Shown here: positions 1 through 11,536 of the stretch, piece by piece
Layout of the letters: each line of letters begins with the position of its first letter
How positions within the stretch are numbered: the first letter of the stretch is position 1
DNA from: Fomitopsis serialis
Lineage: Eukaryota; Basidiomycota; Agaricomycetes; Polyporales; Fomitopsidaceae
Direction of reading: 5' to 3'
Length of the DNA: 46,455 nucleotides
NCBI RefSeq assembly: GCF_022376445.1
Contig: NW_025955275.1
Location: forward strand, 1 to 46,455
Notes under the pieces: generated by a model
What the model was told of the DNA's origin: nothing
Seen by the model: only the letters and a program-made list of their open reading frames with translations
Databases searched by the model: none
Position numbers and translations under genes: made by a program

Positions 1-972
1 TACCCAGTCAACGATCATAGGATTTCTTACACTGAGCCATTGATCCACGTCGCCTGCTGCCCACGCATCTCGAGTCCTCTGGAGAAGTTCTCCACGACAT
101 AGATGGTCATAACTTGGACAACATACAGAGCATTTCGAAAACCAGATATGTAGCAGTACATAGAGAACGGAAAGCGTGGTAGAGCGATAAAACTGATAAG
201 AAGTCCCTGGTACACCAGCCGACACGGGGCCTGTGCATATTGTACTGAGTACTGAGGACGTGTCAACGTCAGGACAGACTCACTTGCGTGCAGCTTTCAA
301 CAGCGCAGTTAGTATTATTGACTATGCTGCATCGTTCGATCACTCACTAGGCTATCCTACCAACTCCAATCTGGATCCAAAGGATGCGGCACGGAGGGGA
401 TGTTATTTGGTATGAGATTTGTCGGAGTGGTCCCGAACAGATGAGGAGAAAGTTGACCCCCAAGCCGCAGTAGATCAGTGGCGATCATTGTCTGATCTTG
501 GATGCGGAACATCTCGATGGCTGTGACGGCTGTCGAGAAGATACCAATGGGCTCAATTGAGCGCAAACTACACATGTCCATGAAGACCCTGAGACCGCTG
601 GCCTGAGGGTGATTGTATACGGAGTATTGGACATGGATATATCCACGCCGTATGAGCTGCTTCTTGATCCTAGCATATATGGTCCCTGCCACAACAAATT
701 GTTATACATCCGGTGATGCTAATGACACCAATCAGGATGAGCTCACCACGGCGGACCCCCCATCCGTCCGGGGGCGGTTCTTGCATGACTCTCGTTCGCA
801 GATCAAAGGTGATGCCCCAATGATCCACAGGGGCGAGTAGAAGGAACATCGCAGGTGGCAGTGCTAAGAGTGACCATAACTTCAGAGTGTGTCGCATCTC
901 AACTGTCAGCACGTACTCACCCATGGGCAAAGGGTGGACATTGGGGCCGGGTCCGCCGGGAGGTGGAGGCAT
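1..972 (-). CDS. Unidentified multi-pass membrane protein, 3' end cut by window edge
   Basis: Not recognised. An ATG at 972 opens a Pro/Gly-rich N-terminus followed by a hydrophobic segment (LWSLLALPPAMFLLLAP). The frame reaches a good donor (GTGAGC) after 747, and a CAG acceptor before 685 restores an open frame in the same phase, so exon 1 (972-747) and exon 2 (from 685) join cleanly. Downstream frames at about 640-440 and 190-30 hold more hydrophobic stretches, and the last one meets a GTAAGA donor near the left edge, suggesting the gene continues outside the window. I could not fix the middle introns. A TATA-like stretch lies just upstream, near 1040-1050. A short SLR-containing segment faintly recalls fungal wax-synthase-like MBOAT proteins, but this is too weak to name it. 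It could be decaying. Confidence 0.42.
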
Positions 973-2337
973 TTGGTCAGATCGACGTGGTCGCGGGTGC
1001 AAAAAACAGCCAGAGCAACGAGGCCCTTTGCCTTCCCTTCCCATGATTATATAGAATTTCCGGCAACAGATACTACCCGCCAAATCCCTGCAGGCCACGA
1101 CGACAAAGCCTGACTCTTTGGGTCGACTTCTAGTGTTATTTGGTTCCATACCTATGCAACACCTTCTAGCCTGTCAGTACGCGAGCTGCCTTGTGAACCA
1201 GTGTGCCGTGCAGGTCCGAGGGGCGGTGCCGTTGTGATGCCACCTGACAATGCAAGCTGTAACTCACCATGCGGTGTCCTCACTAACGATCAGAATCCGA
1301 TATCAGCATACATCCCGTCGTAGCGATCACGGACCTCCTTCGACTTAAGTACCTGCTGTACCTTTTCCTCAGGTGTTTCAACTCTTCAAGGATACATTTT
1401 TGACAGCGAAGCCTGGGACCGCCGCCTGGCATACTGGAAGAAATGATGATTAGGCCGTGCGGTCAAGACAAGGATCAAGGTTTTCGCAGAACGATTGGAG
1501 GCAGAGAATACTTATCGAATAGAAGCTGTGCGAAGTTCTGGTGCTTCGTGACACTGAAACCTGGTGGTTCGGTCAAGCACGTCCCGCGTGGCGCATGTAG
1601 ATGGCAGTACACCTGGCCGAGATCATAGAACAAGAACAATTGAGGCTTGGCAAGGCTGTTGCCCGGGAGTCTTGCACGCTCGATTTAGGCCTCCTAGTCT
1701 TGCGGAGGTTCCTTTGTGCCCTGGCAGATGGCATGAACGAGAGATGGAAGATTAGATCGGGCAGGCTCACCAAGGCTAGTAGGTATTGCGATGCATGGTG
1801 AGATCCTGTTGAACGTTCAAACGTTCAAGTTCAATACATGGGCTCGAGATGGCGTCTGTCTACTAGCAGATTTGAGGGACGTGCCACAGTGTCATGGGTG
1901 ACAATTAATGACAGGTTCCTATGTCGAAGATCATTCGCATTCTCGCTGGTCTTGTGAGTGCATCAGTAATGGTAGCTACAGATAGAGAGTCTGAGTAACT
2001 TAACTTACATGCGTATGTAAGTACTCTAAGTACAACGTTACGCGCTCTCGGTACCGTCGGCGTGGAGGCAGCATTGCATCAGCCGATTCAGCGCTTATGG
2101 GCACGCCGGGGCCCGGCCCGAGATAACCAAGAAGTAGGTACATATCATGTGACATGGATATCTACGCGTTATCTACGCCCTATGTACTAAATATATAAGG
2201 GTTGCGCTCGATCGTAACTTATTCTTGAGCAGCTCCCATCCTCACTCGGCGCTAACCGGAACCGCCAACTCACGCGTCGCTTTCCGCGTCCACAACGTAC
2301 CCGATACATTTCCACTGTCTGCACCGTTGCTCACTTT
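973..2337. other. Intergenic, with a possible decayed reading frame at about 1290-1540 (minus)
   Basis: I see no intact gene. On the minus strand one frame from about 1540 to 1290 reads as plausible protein (it ends EVRDRYDGMYADIGF, then stop) but is broken by an in-frame TGA near 1387, so it may be the remnant of a C-terminus. From about 2039 onward the DNA belongs to the inverted repeat shared with 31920-30205 and holds the promoter of gene A, including the TATA-like run AAATATATAAGG near 2190-2201. Confidence 0.3.
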
Positions 2338-3865
2338 ATGCCTGCGTCGCGTCGAGCATCGCATCGAGCGTCTCAACCCGCAACGCGCTCTGCGCCACTC
2401 ACCGCGCGATCCTCCGTATCTCGCGCCATGGCGCGTCAAGCATCGCAGGCTGAGCAGGAGAAACGACTATCTGACCAACTCGTCAGATACGGGTGCCTCT
2501 GGGAAGAGCACGCCCATTATATCCGTCTCAGAGAGAAGACGCCGGAGGGGTTCGCTTCGTCTTACACACGGGCTCTGGATCGTTGGGTCAAGGACCCAGA
2601 GTTCTCGCGGTGGCGACGTATGAAGAACTACGCTGAAGAAAGGGACGGCTGCATCGATTGGATAGAGGGGGTGATCAGATCACACTGCAAACCGGACTCA
2701 GAGATGACGACTGAAGAGTGAGTTGTAGTTGTTGCATCCAGTTGGTCTTCGTCGTTCAGCGCTCATGTTCTTCGCCACAGTCATTGGATCGTCACGTTCG
2801 CCGCTTTCGGCGTATCAGACCTGTTGAACTGCAATGAGCCGTGCATGAGGGACCTGGATGTGATTGGCAGGCTGCAACCCACTATCACCCGGAAGCTGTA
2901 TGTATCTCAAGTCGGCCTTCCTGCGCACATATCTCACAAGCGTGTACAGCGTTAATTGTGCTCAGGCCTACCAAGACTCCGAGTCCGATTTCCTCAACCA
3001 TCCAGCTCGTCCCAGGTCAAGGGACACCGCTTCAAAGCCAAAGCTGTTCCCGAACATCGGTGACAGTTCCTTGCTCGGAACCACATTCGAGTACAAGACC
3101 CCCACAATGCCCCGCGCCCGCACTTGCATGGTCACCAGCGTAGTGACCTCGATTGACGACGGTGTCGAGTATATTATCAAGCATCTAACTGCGAAGGACC
3201 CGGATGGTGAACGGGCGAGGAAGGTGACACTGTCTGAGGACAAGTTCCGGGAGATCTACGCTGCTCGGGTGGAGTGATGGACAATTAGATTTTGGTCTGG
3301 GCTTACTGTCTGTAATGTTTCTCCGTTTTGCTGTCGCGCTATCCTGCTATGTTCCTTGTACTCAACGTCCACCACTAACACGTTGTATTATCTCCTCCAT
3401 AATTCCGATAATCATCGTCTGCGCTGTAGATCGCGTCGCCCCCATATCTCAGGGAATAATGGCATTGCCTCGCCAAGATCATGTATACATGAAAATTAGC
3501 TGCGTGTTACAGCCACGTAATCCACTCGCGATCCTCAGCATTTGCCGTACAGTACTAGCCACGCGCGATCTGGCCGTGTGTCTGGCCAGGAAGTCTTCGT
3601 TGGCCCCATCAAGACTCCACAGTAGTCAGGTCTTTGGTCCCAGGGATATCTACTGTACTGGCGGCATCGCACGTCACGCATTCATGTTGCGGAAGACGGG
3701 TGTATTGCGCTGTACACTATGCATAACCCACCAATCATCGCGACACTACATACAAGTCAGCCGAGTGTGGCGCACAAGCATTAAGAGACATACTCAATCG
3801 GAAGACCTGAATGCGACGTGCGAAATAGTTGAATGGCAAGAACAGCTACCGAAGAGCTCTGCGTA
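2039..3865 (+). repeat. Inverted duplication, left arm (mate at 30205-31920)
   Basis: The plus strand from about 2039 (ACGCGCTCTCGGTACCG) to about 3865 matches the reverse complement of 31920-30205. The match covers the upstream region, all three exons and two introns of gene A/C, and more than 500 bp of 3' flank with many identical blocks, for example GGGAATAATGGCATTGCC and CCACGCGCGATCTGGCCG. Indels are spread through the non-coding part. Homology in the flanks as well as the exons indicates a fairly recent segmental copy rather than two old paralogues. Boundaries are approximate and read by eye. Confidence 0.85.
2338..3277 (+). CDS. Gene A: unknown family, three exons, C-terminal SH3/Tudor-like segment
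   Basis: Not a family I recognise. Exons 2338-2717, 2781-2897 and 2950-3277 give 274 residues. The structure is supported by the paralogues at 30756-31691 and 29231-30196, which have the same phases and matching exon lengths. The N-terminus is Ser/Arg-rich and basic. It is followed by a conserved block YGCLWEEHAHYIRL and W-rich segments, then FAA...CNE in exon 2. The C-terminal part (GTTFEYK...RTCMVTSV...GVEYIIKH) has the beta-strand rhythm of a small SH3/Tudor-like barrel; this is inference only. It ends with an acidic-basic tail (SEDKFREIYAARVE). No signal peptide or membrane segment. The ATG at 2338 is chosen because MPAS/MPAI starts are conserved in all three copies. Confidence 0.82.
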
Positions 3866-4100
3866 AAGGAGTAAGTCGATTATAGGAGACCACTATCGGT
3901 ATGTTCAAACATACCATTTGATGGTGCGCATTAGATATTCGTAACGTCGTACAAAGTCGTTTCATGAAATTAGAGGGCAACACAGGAAAATGGAAGTCGT
4001 TATGCGCAAGGACAGTCATCAACGACTTACGCCCCATCGCCCGACCCACTACTCCCCACGACGATCGCGCCAACCATCGTGTGCGCCCTTGGCACAGGGG
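3278..4100. other. 3' flank of gene A; no gene
   Basis: Up to about 3865 this is the non-coding part of the inverted duplication. Long open frames here (for example 3315-3866) are not conserved in the mate because of frame-breaking indels, so I do not call them. The rest is the 3' flank of the convergent SSU1-like gene. Confidence 0.6.
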
Positions 4101-5726
4101 TTATGTATATTCACGCGCGGAAGACTTCGCGGAAGGATCAGACACGTAGAGCTTCTCGCTGTGCGGAGGGGGGTGTGGGACAATGTCTGAGGAGCAGGAC
4201 GCTTGAGGCAAGTGTATCTGTGAGGTGGGAAGCAGCTGCTGGCGCGTCCGGCCGTCCGGGAGACAGGGCGCCATGAAGAGCGAGCCGTCGATGAAGGGGG
4301 GGATGCTCCGCAGAAAGACATACCCCCAGATGAGGAACGTCAGTGCTGATGACATTGGCGCAGTCAGTTCCATGCATGGGCACTGATGTGACGGAGCTTA
4401 CCGGACCAGAGCGAACCTACGATCCTGAAGAATGGGCTCTGCAATACTCTTGACAGCTCGATGGTCAGCATCGCAAAGACGCCATTCGGGAAAATCATGC
4501 CCCAGTAACCCATGTTGAATGAGATCCTGGTCCGGCGCACCACGACAACATGGTAGATCGAGCACACCGCAACGACTACCCATGCGATGCCGATGGCCCA
4601 CAGCGCGTACGCCGCGCAGAAGCACACTGCGAAAATCATCTGGCCCATGAGCGCGGACTCCGGGAACCCCGAGCCAATGTGCAGCGGGAGGAGCTCGGAG
4701 ATGTTCGTGCCGTTGATGAGCAGGGAGAAGCCACCCTGTCCGAGCGGACCGAGGACGATGAACGCGGAGAGGATCAGGCCTGGGTCAGGCACGCTGTGGA
4801 CTATGAGGCGGAGGAGGTAGATCGTGATCATCATGAGGGCAAAAGAGACCCCCATCGCGACCATAACGAAGGAGAAGGCTGTCGAGACCAATGCGAGGGT
4901 ATGGGAGTGCGGGGTAAGAGCAGCCGCCAGTAGACCACCTGTAGACGACGCGACGACCAGAGTGACCACGGGCAGAAGCCATACGGCTGCCATATTCGAA
5001 AGTGAGTGCTCATGCCGGACGGTCCTGATGCATCGGGTAAGCCGACCTCGGCGTAGATGCGCGAGTGCCGTACGTACATTGTGTAAAGCATTCCGAATGC
5101 GATGAGATAGGAGATGGCAGAGTCAAGCCACCAGCAGCCCCATAACACATACAAGAAGCCCTTGCCTCCGAAACCCCAGTTCTGGTTCAGTGCCTTGAAT
5201 AGTATTGTTCAATCAAATTCTAGGATACGGAGCACAAGGTTGCTCACCAGGGCAGAGTTGATTAATGTCGTGATACCCATGGGGAAGCAGCCGATGTAAA
5301 GGCTTTGTGACGTGTGGCCGAGCATTAGCCAGAACATCTGGAGAGGATTCAGAACAAGTACACAGAGATGGACGAGGGCTAACCTCTGGATACATGACAT
5401 ATCGTAGCAGAGAACAAGCACATGCGAAGATGAATATGGCAAGATTGAGAATGAACCAGACACAGCCAGCGATCTTGAAGTTGTCATTATCTTGCCCGTA
5501 CGGAAAGTTGTTCAGCAGGGCTGACACAGCACCAGTGCCCATGACTACTGCGAACCATATTGGTGTAAAGTGTCTGACGTTTATTTGGATGAGCTTCAGC
5601 ACGAAGGGATATGTGACTTATACCAAGACGCGTGACATACCGAATGCGGTCTGGCCATGTCTTCCAAAGTTTTCGAGGGAGAAGCAGAGGCGTTGGTCCT
5701 GGATGAGATGTTTGGCAAGATGACAT
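4101..5726 (-). CDS. SSU1: SSU1-like sulfite efflux pump (TDT family)
   Basis: Plasma-membrane transporter of the tellurite-resistance/dicarboxylate transporter (TDT) family; characterised fungal SSU1 exports sulfite. Six exons (5726-5641, 5573-5384, 5337-5248, 5193-5074, 5008-4402, 4345-4101) encode 445 residues, the usual size. Joining exons 1 and 2 restores the family signature (IRHFTPIWFAVVMGTGAVS), followed by NNFPYG, then GCFPMG, and the long WLLPVVTLVVASSTGGLL segment. About ten hydrophobic helices are visible. The tail is hydrophilic (Ser/Pro/His-rich). The start at 5726 gives an 18-residue lead before LWKTWPDRIRHF; earlier codons in frame are not ATG. Substrate is inferred from the family, since related TDT proteins can carry malate or other anions. 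Confidence 0.92.
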
Positions 5727-6959
5727 CAGGGCGAGAGGCGATGTTCGAGAGACTTGCCAATTACACAATAGCGTCACGGTATGAGGAAGTCCGTCGATGC
5801 TGGACTGTGGCGAGCAGCAACTTTATACGTGGTATTTGAGGCCGCGCCGAGTGACGATTCAGCGAAGCACGGGCTGAAAAATGCATGCACATCTTCTCGC
5901 ACGGCCATGAGCAAAGAATGGCCAAGTGCACCGTCATCCCTGCGCGCCAAACCCACATTCCGAATTCGCATCGCCCCCCCGCGGTCTAGCCAATCACCGT
6001 CCACGCTTCCTTCCTGCCATTCTGGGAAACCCCCTACTCACTACACTGATATCATGCGTCCTCCCGATGCGACCAACTGCAGAGCCGTGGTCTGTACACA
6101 TTCGGGACTGAAGACGATGGGCGACTGAACTCTCCATGAAATGCCTCCTGCGTCGGCTTCTCGCTGTTATTCGGAATTGGAACATATGACTCACGTCACT
6201 GCAGCCTGAGCTTCACCTATATTCGGAATTCGCGGTCAGTAGGTCGCCTGTGGCTTCAGACTTGCACAAGATGTCTCGCAAGGATCATGACACAGGATTA
6301 GGAACCCACAGCAACCGCCTGCGTCCTGATGCATATGACGCTGGCAGTCAGTAGCCTTTCGGCGTGGACGCAGAAACCCCGGCAACAGACAGCGATGAAC
6401 AAGTCAATGATCCAACACCTCATGTGCGAGCCAGTGATTTGTCCGGTGTCGACGATAGATCATAGTTACTAACAGAGGCCCAACTTCCCCGTCACTACCG
6501 GTCGCAGAAAGTGGAACTTGGCGACAATGTGAAGGTAGAACACACGAGCGGTCCGCGGCGAATGTACCGGGCAGACACGACACGCACATCCTTCGGGCTT
6601 TTACGCATATGGAGACGACCCTACATGCCGGCCACATTGCATGCCTATTCGCGTATATTCTGCGCCCACGAATGAGAGGACTGCGGTTATGAGTCCACTC
6701 CTTCCCTCAATGCCACTCCGACGGCCGTCTTAGGAAATCCACCACATCAAATGGCATTACCAACGCGCTCTCTTTCACTGGACGGAGGCCGACCAATAAC
6801 ATCTCTCCGAATACCGAATACAACATCACGGTGGTCGGATCATGAACGCGTGTGCAACCTACGAGCCCTATAAGAGGAGCGCATGCGCACCGTAGACCAC
6901 AGCACGACTACACAACCCACTCATCCCTCGACAACTCCTCTATTCGCATACCAATCACA
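5727..6959. other. Divergent intergenic region: SSU1-like and small Cys-rich gene promoters
   Basis: About 1.2 kb with no gene I can support. The right end holds the promoter block of the small Cys-rich gene (listed separately). ATTCGGAAT occurs twice (about 6169-6178 and 6219-6228). Confidence 0.5.
6779..6880 (+). promoter_or_regulatory. Promoter block of small Cys-rich gene, copy 1
   Basis: Two blocks recur upstream of all three copies: an upstream element of the form TGGAC...CCGACCARTRA (here about 6780-6800, containing CCAAT) and a core ACGAGCCCTATAAGAGGAG (6861-6879) with a TATA-like centre about 85 bp before the ATG. Spacing between the blocks is about 60-70 bp in each copy. Conservation amid diverged flanks suggests function. 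Confidence 0.65.
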
Positions 6960-7110
6960 ATGTCTGTGAGTATCACTTCAAGTCCTGGATCAGAGGGACA
7001 ATGACTGAACAATGTGACAGGACAAGGCCACCTGCGCTAACGTCCAGGCCAACGGCGGCTCCTGCACCTACCCCGCGTGTGGCTGCGCCGAGCCCCCGAA
7101 GAGCAAGTAG
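6960..7110 (+). CDS. Small Cys-rich (metallothionein-like) protein, copy 1, 31 aa
   Basis: Two exons, 6960-6965 (ATGTCT only) and 7021-7110, separated by a 55-nt GTGAGT...CAG intron, encode 31 residues. The protein has four cysteines in the pattern C-x9-C-x4-C-x-C (C7, C17, C22, C24), a YPACGCAEPP core and a basic KSK end. There is no signal peptide, so it should be cytosolic. A Cys-x-Cys pair in a tiny soluble protein suggests metal binding, as in fungal metallothioneins, but the spacing is not a classic one I know, so the function is inferred. Reality is strongly supported by two more copies at 28247-28397 and 32584-32734 with the same intron site, the same intron length and a nearly identical protein; this copy and the third encode the same protein. 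Confidence 0.85.
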
Positions 7111-7689
7111 ACGTCCCTCGGGTACTCGTCACGTAGAGAGCAGGTCAGCGTTCCTTCCAGTGGTGGCTTGAAGCAGTCGGAAGCTGATGAGGTCGACATC
7201 TACAGTGGCTCGGACATGAAACCGACTCTGCGGAGCTTGCCTTAGTCGTAGCGAGCGGAATAGCGTTGAATTGTGCCCACTGTTGACCTACACACTTCGC
7301 TGATCGAGATGACATACCGATGCGTTTGACATTCCCGTGACGAATTGAGGAACAGAAAGCCGAAGTCGACTCGGAGTGACGAAACAATGAGTTGAAATGG
7401 CGCCGTCTCGGTCTCAGAACAGTTAGGCCGTCAGCACACGGAAAGGAGGACGGCTTGAGCATGAATATTCAGGATGGCTGGCAGTTGGAGGCGTTGTTTG
7501 CGGGAGACGTTTCCTAAATCAAAGTGAAGTCGGGCGCCCGCACGTGTACACTGAACGCTCTGGCTCAAACGAAGTATGTTATTGCATGCCACAACACATT
7601 TTTGCATCAGTGCATGGGTAATATCAGGTACCTTACACCTCCTAGTAGCATACAACACGGTGTAATGCGACAGAGAAAGGCTCCCCGAT
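7111..7689. other. Intergenic between convergent genes
   Basis: 3' flanks of the Cys-rich gene (plus) and the aspartic peptidase (minus). I see no further gene. Confidence 0.5.
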
Positions 7690-9281
7690 CTACGACAAGT
7701 CCGCGAAGCCAACGGAATTCTGATCAAAGGAGAACACCGAATAGACGTTCTTCATGAAACTGTCACCGAGCAGCCAAACATCGTCTCCGAGACCCATATC
7801 TTGGCCTGCAAGAGCACCGACGCAGTAGTTGGACGTGGGCGAGGTCTGGCGGAGGTTGAAGCTAAGAACTATAGTCAGCATATTGTTTGAGAGGGCTACG
7901 CTGGATGGCTTACTTTTCGGCACTGACTGTCCAGTCCTTTCCTCCCCAGTTGAAAGAAACGGCAGGGACAGAATCGCATGGGAACTGATAGAAGCCGTTA
8001 TCGGAGTCGAACATGGATGCTCCGGGCACGGACTCGTAGAATGAGGCCACAGCGCTCGGGGGGCCGTACATGATAGTCGTGCCACTATCAATGACCTATC
8101 CACCGAGCCACGTAAGATCAGGTATATTGATAATGGACGGTCTGCGTACAGTTTGGAACCCCGTATTGGTAGTCTTGCCGTTCACGATGGCCTTCGCGTC
8201 CGATATCTGCCAGTATCCGGAGCCGGACACGGGATGGTACTCGATGGCCCCGTTATATTGTGACGTGTCGGTTCCTCCCAAGTATAGTTCGGAGCCCGCG
8301 CTCGAAAGCTTCATACCGAAGACAGCATTCTTGATGCTGCCCTGCGTCTTCGCTTGGTTCACGAAGGGGGGCTGCCCGATACTGGACAATTTTTGGTACC
8401 CCATGCCCAGGATGCCGTCAATGGGGTCTGGCTTGAACTTGTCCGACAGTGTGGTGACAGCTGAGAAGTATTGGCCATTTGATTGGATACCTGCGACCGT
8501 GACTAAGAAATGTGAGTGGACTGTTCTGGACGTCTGGATAAAACCCAAACACACCAGTATCCGTATATACAGGCCCTGAACCTGTGGATCCATCCCCATA
8601 ATGAATGGAGAAAGATCCTTCCTTGCGTTGAGAAGTCGATGACGGTACGGCGAGATATTTGTTCTTGGTATCGCATGCGGCACTCGTGCAGTTCGAGGAA
8701 GGGACCCAAAGATCCGCCGAACCAGCTGCAAGCCTCAGTCAGCCGGCGGAAAATATATACCGTGGACACAATATAGACGTACTGTCGAAGTCAATCAAGA
8801 AATTGGTTCCGGGAGTTCCGATGGAGATGGAACCAGCCCATTCAAGATCACTATTTTCGTCGACGGTAGTTTCCTTCTGGCGCTTTTCGTGAGATCCAGG
8901 AGCCTCGTAGGCTCGAATGGGTTTGATGGATGCACCCTAAACAAGAGCGAAGTGAGCAGTTTGACAGCACCTATCTCCCAAGTGACGTACCTCGTTCATA
9001 CTGTCAGGGTCATTTTGCTGGAGGTTGATGATGTTCTGACGATGTTTGCTGTGTGCAAGGAATCGATTAGCTGAATCACACAAGACATATATTCGAGGTG
9101 CGTACTTGTGGGTGCGAACCGTGCTCAGGATGGCGTTCTCATGATCGAAGACACCATCCGATGTGGCGAGCCCGCTTCGCTTAGCGAAGGGAATGACGGT
9201 GCCCTGCTCCCGGTCAACGGGAGTTGTAGAGCCAAGGAGTGCGAGAGTGACCATAACAACGAGTGTAGACTTCGAGAACAT
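7690..9281 (-). CDS. Polyporopepsin-type aspartic peptidase, copy 1 (family A1)
   Basis: Secreted pepsin-like acid protease. Seven exons (9281-9106, 9048-8991, 8936-8783, 8725-8555, 8502-8150, 8095-7914, 7861-7690) give 421 residues, preproenzyme size. An N-terminal signal peptide (MFSKSTLVVMVTLALLG) is followed by a propeptide that includes a KR dipeptide. The first catalytic motif D129-T-G-S-A-D-L-W is completed across the exon 3/4 junction; the second is V-I-D307-S-G-T-T. The flap YGDG is present. The C-terminal block ends LLGDSFMKNVYSVFSFDQ. Every exon matches the copy at 12432-14010 in length or differs by one codon, so the gene is intact. It lies head-to-head with copy 2, with the signal peptide peptidase gene between them. 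Confidence 0.95.
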
Positions 9282-9991
9282 CCTGTCAAAGGATTGTTGG
9301 GGGTAGACGCGGAGTAGTCAGGTGTCGGTGTACTGAGATTGGATGACACTCGTCGAATTCGTCCCTGTATTTATGCATACTCGGAAGAGCAGTCAGTAGG
9401 TCGGAAACGGCACATTCGAGCGCTATGAAATGATCCATAACGGAAACACGGATATGGAAGCGTCTATGCGTCCTTAGTCCGTCGCACGGCTTGCGACTCG
9501 GATGGCATCCGTGTCCGATTACGATCTAGACTGGCGCACTCCAAGATGTCCGAACACTTGCTGCGATGCTATCCAAAAGATATGTGAACAAGATATGGAG
9601 CATTATAGCTGCGAAACGAATAACTAAACCTGCTGTGATACTCAGTCCGGACGATCTGGAGGCAGAGACATTAGCGGGCATTCGAACCACACGTCAACAC
9701 AGCCGTCGCAGATCTTGCCCAAATTCAGCGTATCGAGTACTGGTGTGGAGAGGAAAGCGGATGACACGAGTGCGGAAGGCGGATAACGGAAGCAGGAGCC
9801 TTGCACGCCCCAAACACGGGCGGGGAACTCGCCTTCGGCTTGCCCGGGTTGAAGTAGCAGTGTCACATGACCGCGTCATGACGGCCCTCTGGGCTCGCTC
9901 CTGAAATAGTTTAGCACATTAAATATGTTACAGTCGGCCAGACAGTGTCTATGAGTGTATTGTCAAAACCATCTTACACCCTGTCAACACG
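9282..9991. other. Promoter of peptidase copy 1 and 3' flank of SPP
   Basis: Holds a perfect inverted repeat, CGGATGGCATCCG at 9499-9511, about 220 bp upstream of the peptidase start, and a TATA-like GCATAAATACA (minus strand, about 9365-9375). No gene seen. Confidence 0.5.
9499..9511. promoter_or_regulatory. Palindromic CATCCG element upstream of peptidase copy 1
   Basis: CGGATG-G-CATCCG is a perfect inverted repeat. The half-site CATCCG recurs five times upstream of the paralogous peptidase (12184-12317). The form resembles CGG-based sites of Zn2Cys6 regulators; the binding factor is unknown. Confidence 0.4.
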
Positions 9992-11536
9992 CTAGCCTCT
10001 CGTCTTTGGCTTTTTCGTGCCTTCGTCCGAGTCGTGAACTGTCTTGTCTTGACTCTCGCTGGCAGGAGCAATTGTGTCATCCGCTGCCGCCGCCACAGCC
10101 GGCCCTGGATCGACACCACTCGCGGGAGTTTCTGTCTTGCCTTCGTCAGTCTTCGGTTTCTCCGCTTCGTCGGACCATGCCCATGCATGTGTAAAGTCAC
10201 CCTGGGCGAATGCAGTTACGAAGAAAGAGATCATGCATGCAGGGCTGAGACGAATCGTCAGTATGATGCTGATAAACAATGCCGCTATTGAAGCTCGCCT
10301 TAGGTACAGCAAAGCCGGTTGTGCATGCCCAAAGAAATGCATGACTCCCATAGTCGTCATGAGACCGGTGACGTACGCCAATAGACCAGCGTAGAAGTAC
10401 GGTTTGCTGAATGACGAGCCTTGGACCGCCTTGTCTGATCTGTGATAGTCGTAGCGCAGAGCTAGAGCGATAAACATTCCAGGTACAACGATGTCGCCTA
10501 GACCGAGCATGGTAAAACCGCGCTCAGTGGAGAAAATGAGAGACTTGGGCCAGAGAATCTTGATCGGAACGTCGAGTGTGGTTGCCACCGCGACCATCTA
10601 CCAATGTAGAGAAGACGTGAGCTAATGTAAACATGTCTGCGCGGTCCCAGCGATGGATATGTTTGCTCACCACATCAGTCCCAAACACCCACCAGATATC
10701 GTATAGGAATAGTCCAGAGAGGAGCACGCATCCCGTCTGAAAGGAGTCTATCTTCATGAGCGAAATCGCGTTATGCGCGAACGAGAGGGCCAGGATGTCC
10801 GTCAGTAGGCCGGACCTGCGAGTCGTACCCGGGCCGAAGTTATACACGATAGATGGAAGTGCACCGAGAGGGATAAGAATAAACGACGGGGTGCGCAGCG
10901 AGAACGAGACGAGCTCTGTAGAGGGTCAAGCAACGCCTAAGTCAGAATGGCTATGAACTGACCTCGCCTGCCCTTGAGACAAAGGAATTGAACTCGCTCG
11001 AGTTTTCGCCATCTTCCTTTCCCTATTGTCCATCTTGCGAGCGAAACAAGTGACTACGGGACCCATAAACGCAATGCGGGCGCAAAATACGGAGAGGTGT
11101 GCACACCTTGCCCACACTGCCAATGCCCGCAAATGTGAAATACCATTGAAGCAGCCAGTTTATCCACTCCTTCCCAAAATGTTTCACCACGAGATATAGA
11201 CAAAAGAGTACCACCGACCCGATCTGAAATGGGTTGAGACACTTCAATGCAGTGGACGTCGAAAGGCGCGCCACTCACAACGGGAAACAAGTATGCATCC
11301 TGCGACGTCAGACGATCAGGTATCTCTTCCTCGTCTTCCTCCTCGTCTACGGCTGTTGCTCCCTTTTCTTGCGGATGTTTTCGCAACTTACCGACGAGTC
11401 AAGCGGTCAATTGCGGCACGGCCGGAAAGAGACTCACTGTCACAGATCCGAGTGAACCAGCGTAAATAGACAGTGTCGCTAGACTCAAGAGTCCTGCATA
11501 TGAGGATATGAGGTCCCAATCCGTCTCGGCGGACAT
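9992..11536 (-). CDS. SPP: Signal peptide peptidase, intramembrane aspartyl protease (A22B)
   Basis: ER-membrane presenilin-type protease that cleaves remnant signal peptides and type II membrane segments. Seven exons (11536-11438, 11386-11279, 11223-11107, 11053-10963, 10915-10671, 10597-10299, 10244-9992) encode 403 residues. Catalytic motifs are intact: LYDIWWVFG (Asp about 211), GLGDIVVPG (Asp about 255) and QPALLYL (PAL at about 314-316). An acidic linker (DEEEDEEE) precedes the SRDAYLFP-like motif (here SQDAYLFPV). The C-terminus is charged and Lys-rich. The last intron (10298-10245) starts with GC rather than GT: splicing there restores the consensus LYLSPAC, and the nearest GT alternative loses YLS. 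That intron is 54 nt long with no stop, so retention would insert 18 residues next to the PAL motif. It sits between the two polyporopepsin genes. Confidence 0.94.

Noticed and set aside
2966..3143. Alternative third exon of gene A starting at the CTCAG acceptor before 2966
   Set aside because: It shifts the frame away from the sequence conserved in genes B and C; the CAG at 2947-2949 gives the conserved frame.
3315..3866. 183-codon open frame downstream of gene A with a similar frame in the inverted mate
   Set aside because: The mate is interrupted by frame-shifting indels, and the similarity is explained by the segmental duplication, not by a protein.
5574..5602. Alternative start of SSU1 exon 2 with an extra N-terminal stretch (KLIQINV)
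   Set aside because: It does not join in phase with exon 1, whereas the GTCAG acceptor at 5574 restores the family signature.
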